Shown: positions 59,030 to 64,000 of the stretch, piece by piece
Layout of the letters: each line of letters begins with the position of its first letter
How positions within the stretch are numbered: position 1 is the first letter of the stretch
NCBI GenBank assembly: GCA_958510825.1
Contig: OY294051.1
Coordinates: forward strand, 2,542,001 to 2,606,000
DNA from: Brachypterus glaber
Taxonomy: Eukaryota > Arthropoda > Insecta > Coleoptera > Kateretidae
Length of the DNA: 64,000 bases
Direction: 5' to 3'
Translations under genes and position numbers: made by a program
The notes under the pieces: model-generated
What the model was told of the DNA's origin: nothing
Database searches by the model: none
Seen by the model: only the letters and a program-made list of their open reading frames with translations

Positions 59030-59520
59030 GTACTAGTTTCATAACATACGTTTTTAGCGCACGAGTACAAGTTTAAAAAACGAGCCGCTTGCGGCGAGTT
59101 TTCTAAAGTATTAGTACTCTAAAAGGGTGTTATGAAACGAGTGCTTTATACAATTTTTTCTATTTTGCTCTAAAATTTAAAAAACTTACATTAAAATTGA
59201 TGACTGATTTACGGATTTTTGTTTTGGGTTGGCATTACAGTTTACACTATATTTAAAATTCTAAGATCAAATGATATTTTGATATATTTTACAGTCATCT
59301 CTTCTCTTTTCACTGCAATTAACCAGTCCACAATTTTAACACGGTAAAAAATAACCCAAACACAAAATTTTGTAAAAAATTAAACTTTAAATCGACATTG
59401 ACATTTGCACGCAAAACGTCAAGAGATAGGCTTTTGTATGTTGCCAACCCAACAGAAAAAAAAGTAGATACCTCTTATGGGCCTAGGTTTGATTATGAGC
59501 TTATAAAAGTCGCAAAATAA
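59030..59520 (-). repeat. A-family hairpin-ended element
   Basis: Terminal hairpin AAAGTACTAGTTTCATAACA ... GTGTTATGAAACGAGTGCTT around GAGCCGCTTGCGGCGAG; body as in the other copies, inverted. Confidence 0.82.
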
Positions 59521-59695
59521 AAAAAAAAATTAAAGAGGCGTCCTTTACTTGAAGTGAAGGACGCCTTGATAATAATTAAATTATGTTAAAAAATTGATTT
59601 CTATAGCTTAAATAATTCCTAGATAATTTTAAAATATTAAATTAAATTTCAGCGCCCTCCCAGGATCCCCTGGTTGCTGTTATTAGGCCCATGTA

Positions 59696-60302
59696 CAGGG
59701 TGATACAACTTTAAGTACATAAGCCAACTTACAAGCCAACTTTAAGTACCCAAGCCAATATATCTCAGTAGTGGCTTAATGTGAGGTTTTCTGTCAAGAA
59801 GGTGATACCTCCCCCTTCCGTCGGAGCTTTTCTACCGTGTGGATGACTATATTATTAATCATTTTAAGAACAGCCAAGGAGATAAAAGTAATGAGCGTAA
59901 GGGTGAATTTTGGGACACGAGCCGACAGGCGAGTGGCCTAATCACTCAATGATTAATAGCTGTTTTACGCGAGTGGAATACTATACTTTAGCCACGGCGA
60001 TTTTAAATTTTAAACGGTTTATTTTTACATAACCGTGATTAATAAGCCGTAGATACAAATATTTTTAAAGTTGCTTCAGCCATTACGAGATATTGGAGTG
60101 TGTAATTAACATACCTCGGAGATAAGCGTTTTGTTCTTTCGTTAATGCATCTAGTATTAATTTAGCACTGGTTAGAAGCGACCGCAAGACGCCTGTACAA
60201 AGCAACGTCGGTGTTTCTATGACAAAAGCTAAAAAATATGACAAAAGATGACTCATAGTTCGCAACTCTCCGGGCTCTGTTAATCAAAGTTGGACCACCC
60301 TG
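59696..60302. mobile_element. TIR element with TA target duplication (Tc1/mariner-like MITE)
   Basis: CAGGGTGATACAACTTTAA and TTAATCAAAGTTGGACCACCC TG ends, each flanked by TA. 607 bp, no transposase. Lies in the proposed lz 5'-UTR intron. Confidence 0.65.
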
Positions 60303-60688
60303 TACCTTATTTTTTTTTTAATTTTGGATTATTTCTTAAAATCTTACAAACACATTTTAGATTACCCCCTCCCCACCCCCAATCACATCCAAAAAGCTGG
60401 AAATTTGATGAAAAATTTGAATTCTACAATAAAAAAGTTGGGAAAAATTGAGCTGATGAGCTTTCTTTTTGGTCATCACTTGTTTTTCTGGAAAACAAAA
60501 TTCAATTATAGAAAAGTTGGCAAAACTGAACCACCCCCCTTTATAAACCACCCCCCTTTATAATACTTTTTGCTGATGACAAGCCACTTCATGTTCAAAA
60601 TTTAAAAACATAAAAAGAGCTTTAAGCTTGTGAGAAAAATAAGCACTAATGAAGCTTTAATAAAGCTTTATTAAAGATGACAATACTT
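60303..60688. other. UTR-intron sequence, nothing recognised
   Basis: Overlapping AT-rich ORFs on both strands at 60324-60563 show no family features; a doubled CCACCCCCCTTTATAA occurs at 60531-60561. Confidence 0.35.
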
Positions 60689-60690
60689 AC

Positions 60691-60870
60691 TTTAACTCAT
60701 TTTGTATCCACAAAAACCAATTCAACTAAAACACCACCACTTTTAAAACATAAACAAAAACAAAACACAACAACCGTCAATCACAAAACAAAATACAATC
60801 GAATAAAACAATCATACATCACGTTCTCTGATTTGCCCGTTACTTAGCAACGAATGACGTAATGTCAACA
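60691..60870 (-). other. Candidate 5' non-coding exon and promoter of lz
   Basis: On the minus strand a consensus donor (AGTTAAA then GTAAGTATTG) ends at 60691. The proposed acceptor TTTCAG at 58813-58815 would join it to the start-codon exon, giving a 1.9-kb UTR intron that contains an A element and a TA-flanked TIR element. Upstream of the donor lies a T-rich, G-containing stretch. Further upstream is a compact palindromic cluster at about 60834-60870: an X-box-like GTTGCTAAGTAAC and a CRE/ATF-like TGACGTAATGTCA. No TATA box is obvious, and the transcription start is unknown. This is inference from splice signals only. Confidence 0.4.
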
Positions 60871-60918
60871 GTTTTTTTTTCGCGATGAATGAAACTTTTT
60901 AAAAAGTAGTAGGGGGAT

Positions 60919-61107
60919 ATGTATACACACAATACCAATCGCGGCGTTGAAGAGTTGGAAACAGGTGATTTTTACTACGTACGCACTCTAGATTTGAAAG
61001 TTTGTTTGTTGGTTTTGAGGAAGGTTGCAAGACGGTTTGAAACACATGTGAGGACTGGCAAAAGCTTCCGTTGTACCGTTTTAGTTAGTACCAACCTAAA
61101 ACCATAA
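60919..61107 (+). other. Unrecognised ORF, 62 codons
   Basis: MYTHNTNRGVEELETGDFYY, then VRTLDLKVCLLVLRKVARRF and on to STNLKP. It starts at an ATG about 50 bp from the putative lz promoter, divergent to it, which would fit a bidirectional promoter. No family recognised. Confidence 0.25.
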
Positions 61108-61667
61108 CTAACACAGAATAAGTATGTTTCTGAGTTTCTGATTAAATAAAACAAAACACGTACGTGTGTGCCAAAAATAGCCTGTATTTCTCTTCATCCA
61201 AAAGAGATGGAGATACAGTAGCACGTTCTGCAGCTACTAGTAGCTATATATGCCTGATAACCCTTTCTCTTATCACACAGAGTTAAAAAGGGACGAATAA
61301 TTTGTGAGTGTGTTGGATAGAGAGAGAAAGAAATAGTGTAGATTAAAACACAGGCAAAGGGGTTTGGTTTCGACAAAGCACACTACATTTTCGGATACAG
61401 GGTGGTGCAAGAGTAGGGTTTAAAATTTTAAAATAAATAAATTTGCCTAAAGAGATATTGAGAAAAAACAGAAAATACTTTTTTTTTATCTATCAAAGTG
61501 CTTATTATTTAGCGTGAGAAGTTTTTATTTTTAGTTAAATAGGTCAGGAAGTTTTAAAAAATTAGTGTTTTTATATTTTTGTTTTACACTTTTTAAAATT
61601 TTGACTTAGGGCGCCTTCGCCATAATTTGAAATTTAGAGCTGGATGAACAGTTTCAAGCATCTTATT
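61108..61667. other. Stretch without recognised genes
   Basis: A lone TACAGGGTGGTGCAAGAG end at 61397 and GCGCCTTCGCCATAATTT at 61611. Nothing else. Confidence 0.35.
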
Positions 61668-62218
61668 CAAAGAACTTTTACCTCAAGAAGTAATTTCAGA
61701 CCAATGTTTATGAAGGTGTCATCTTTTTGTTTGTTTATTTACTAACAGAAACGCGATACAGCTTTGTGGTGTAAAATGTAGATGTCGATAGTCGACTTTC
61801 AGGCTACCTAGTAGCGATGTTGCGTAGTTTCCACCTTATCATGAAATCAAATCATTATACTTAAATTAAAAATGTAAAAAACTTTATTGTGTATATTATA
61901 ATTATGTTTAATAATATAGTATATTTAAATCTATTAAAATTAAACTACTAGTTCATAAAATACTCATACAGAACTAATGTTTCTTAAAATATTTACAATA
62001 AAATATCCAAAGTATATGTTTCCAATCGGTAACACTGTACCCCTGTCAGTCATTTTACGACATTAGACTGTGAGTTTACACATTCTTTCTCACTCTTTAC
62101 GCGTACTAAGTGTAAACAATAGTCACTCCCCGCCAGCCCCTCACCGTAGTTGGTTCACGTTTCAAACAAAGCATACAGTAGATTTCATCATGTTCCTTCT
62201 TGAGGTAAAAGTTCTTTG
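61668..62218 (+). mobile_element. I-family hAT MITE, complete
   Basis: Same TIR as 20702-21233, flanked by perfect 8-bp ATCTTATT duplications. Confidence 0.88.
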
Positions 62219-62299
62219 ATCTTATTAAAATATCTGCACTATTTTGAAACGTTATGAAAAGGAAAGTTGTGAATAGGCAACCATTAATGCACCTGCGTG

Positions 62300-62690
62300 T
62301 TACATAATAATTTATAAAAGTTTGAAAATCTGTATCTCCAAAACGTTATATTCTAGCAAAAAACAATATATAAAATTTTTTATAGAGCTTAAAAGGAGGT
62401 TTTAAAAAAATCTCAAAATCGAATCAGCTCTTCAAACGGTGCAAAAAACAACTTGTCGATATCTTTTCTAGAAAAAGAGTTATCTGGTTTACAGACTTCT
62501 ATAATATCTGTCAAAAAAAATCTGTGTCTCGTTCTTTCTATCTGTCGATCTGTCTATCTGTCGGTCTGTATATGTGTCGGTCTGTCCGTTTGTCCGTCTG
62601 GGAAATTTGTGACCAGGATAACTCAAAACGCTTTGAGTTAAAGGCTTCAAATTTGTTGGCAGCAGTTTTTTTTTAATTTTTTTATACTTT
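62300..62690 (+). repeat. D-family repeat
   Basis: CCGTCTGGGAAATTTGTGAC, CAGGATAACTCAAAACGCTT and AAAGGCTTCAAATTTGTTGG, preceded by a (CTGTCNGT)n tract and followed by TTGGCAGCAGTTTTTT. Confidence 0.7.
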
Positions 62691-62737
62691 TTAGAAGAAA
62701 CTCCTTTTGCTCGTCCGCAACAGATTTTTTTGATATA

Positions 62738-63120
62738 CAGTGGAAACTCCATAACTCGAAACTCAAGGGACCGATATTTGGAGTTCAAGAAAAAACATCT
62801 CGAAAAGCTTTGTGGATTCCTTTAGAAAACACACAGTAAACGACGTACGGCCCAACGAAATTTTACGATTCTGAGCGATCTCGCACGAAGATAGGCCTAG
62901 TGTCAGACAAAAAGGGCTATTGGGCCTACTTGTCAGGCGTCGGAGCCTACCCACCTTTTACTACTACTACTACTACAGTGGCTTCTCCGTTTTTAAAGTG
63001 CATAATATTGGGACGAAAACTTTATTTTATGTTGTCCGAAAATTGGAGTTATGGAGAATACTGTGTTACTGTGGTTTCGAGATTTTCGAGTTAAGAAAAT
63101 TCGAGTTAGAGAAGTGGAAA
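62738..63120. mobile_element. pogo-like MITE, decayed
   Basis: Left end TA-CAGTGGAAACTCCATAAC TCGAA; candidate right ends GGAGTTATGGAGAATACTG (63045-63063) and TTCGAGTTAGAGAAGTGG (63099). CAGTN-AACTC...TCGAA ends are typical of pogo/Tigger-type elements (recall). Contains a (TAC)n tract at 62958-62977. Confidence 0.5.
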
Positions 63121-63135
63121 TACATTGTTACAATA

Positions 63136-64000
63136 CAAAATCTCAGTACCTTCTTTTAACATGTACGTTAAGTTTATAATTAACAAATATCTCTAACTTT
63201 TTTCCATGTTTGTATATGAAAACTCATCCCTGAATCACCCTGTAAATAAAAGATAGACAGAGAACCGCCTGTTTGTGGTCAAAGCGGGCAGGGCTTGTTA
63301 ATAAAGAGAGACAGAGCGATACAAAACTGAACGAGAGAGAAGAGAGAGGTAAAAGCTCGCGGTTTTTCAGCCACAGAACAAAATGCGCTTGCGTCACATG
63401 TGTTTCTGGTGAGATAGAGTAGAGATAGACGCGTGCCTGCAAAAGGATGGTTTTCAGCGGGTTTCAGCAGGATTGTTGTATGGTTTTCCAGGTGTTTAAT
63501 TTGTGGCCAAAAGCCTATTATGTTATCTTTTTTAAACAAATTTTATTTTTTTTACTTTTATATATTTTTTTAGACCCTTTATAAAAATAATGTCACGCCA
63601 ATTTTGGCCTCCTCCAGTTCGTGAAAATTCGCCACGCTAATTAGGCCTTTTACCCCTCAAAAATGTCCTTAAAAAAGCTTATATACCTATTTTTTTTACA
63701 CAGTTAAGTACATTTTTTTTTAAACGCAGCAGAATTGTTGTATTTTTTTCTGGTGGGTTTAAAAGTTGTTTAACTTTTAGCCATGTTATCATTATGCAGA
63801 CTTTTTATAAAAAAAGTTTTATGTATTTTTTTGTATCTTAGGGTTCATTCACCTAAATGTTAAACCCCTGCAGCACGCTGGCATTGGCCCCAGTACCCTC
63901 AACTACGCGACACTTCTTATTTAACACTTTGGCCACCGGCCTTATTTTGGTAATATTACTAAAACTGTAAGATGACAGCCGGCGGACATAACCGCTTGGA
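63136..64000. other. Upstream flank with GAGA-rich stretch
   Basis: 63315-63350 has GAGAGAGAAGAGAGAG, with a TGTGGTCAAAG Runx-type word at 63274. A lone GAATCACCCTGTA transposon end at 63231. No ORF of note; a distal promoter is possible but unproven. Confidence 0.3.

Noticed and set aside
60083..60265. 60-codon minus ORF
   Set aside because: It lies inside the TA-flanked TIR element and shows no transposase motif.
62489..62788. 99-codon minus ORF
   Set aside because: Translation of the CTGTC-rich tract of a D repeat; low complexity (TDRQIDRSTDR).

Overview
The window is eukaryotic and looks like an insect genome. It is AT-rich, with long introns, GT-AG splice sites and dense short DNA-transposon derivatives. 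It carries one large minus-strand gene encoding a Runx-family transcription factor, most likely lozenge (lz). Five coding exons join in frame, with no frameshift, into a 508-residue protein: exon 1 at 58172-58637, exon 2 at 42998-43111, exon 3 at 31231-31335, exon 4 at 24244-24450, exon 5 at 23154-23788. All four coding introns are phase 1. The Runt domain spans exons 1 and 2, and the protein ends in the Groucho-recruiting VWRPY. An upstream non-coding exon (about 60691-60870) is proposed from a donor/acceptor pair. The polyadenylation signal is at 23042-23047. Beetle or another repeat-rich insect order fits, but I cannot fix the species.

Other protein-coding content is small. A 74-residue ORF inside lz intron 1, on the opposite strand (49002-49226), is a clear mitochondrial complex III hinge protein (UQCRH). 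Intron 3 holds a PIF/Harbinger element with its own TIRs and TSD and the N-terminus of a HARBI1-like transposase (39881-40745). Intron 3 also holds an R1/jockey-like LINE C-terminal fragment (31888-32311). The leftmost 3 kb holds remnants of a tyrosine-recombinase (Crypton-like) N-terminus inside an inverted-repeat element. A 200-N assembly gap lies at 33260-33459.

Most of the remaining sequence is repeats. I separate about twenty families by comparing copies within the window. They are labelled A (hairpin-ended, 5 copies), B (hairpin-ended, with recombinase remnant), C (ACATCGGCAC TIR), D (GTCTGTC-rich family), E (about 330 bp double hairpin, 5 copies), F (palindromic foldback), G, H (about 700 bp hairpin-ended, 4 copies), I (hAT MITE, 8-bp TSDs, 4 copies), J (foldback), K (GGGAACGTTCAAGTATTACG), L (tandem duplication), M, P (hAT MITE, two 254-bp copies with 8-bp TSDs), X (hairpin-ended), and a tRNA-derived SINE (2 copies plus a fragment). 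Several are nested, which gives relative ages.

The signals most worth following are: (1) eight same-strand RACCRCA (Lozenge/Runx) motifs within 295 bp at 7973-8267, about 15 kb downstream of the Runx gene, running into an 885-bp stretch crowded with CCTGC/GCAGG words; (2) four otherwise unrelated repeat families (A, B, H, X) that share an outer AATAGTATATT-like terminus followed by a long imperfect hairpin, one of which carries a Crypton-like recombinase N-terminus; (3) the intact nested UQCRH ORF; (4) a palindrome-within-a-palindrome and a perfect 40-bp palindrome.
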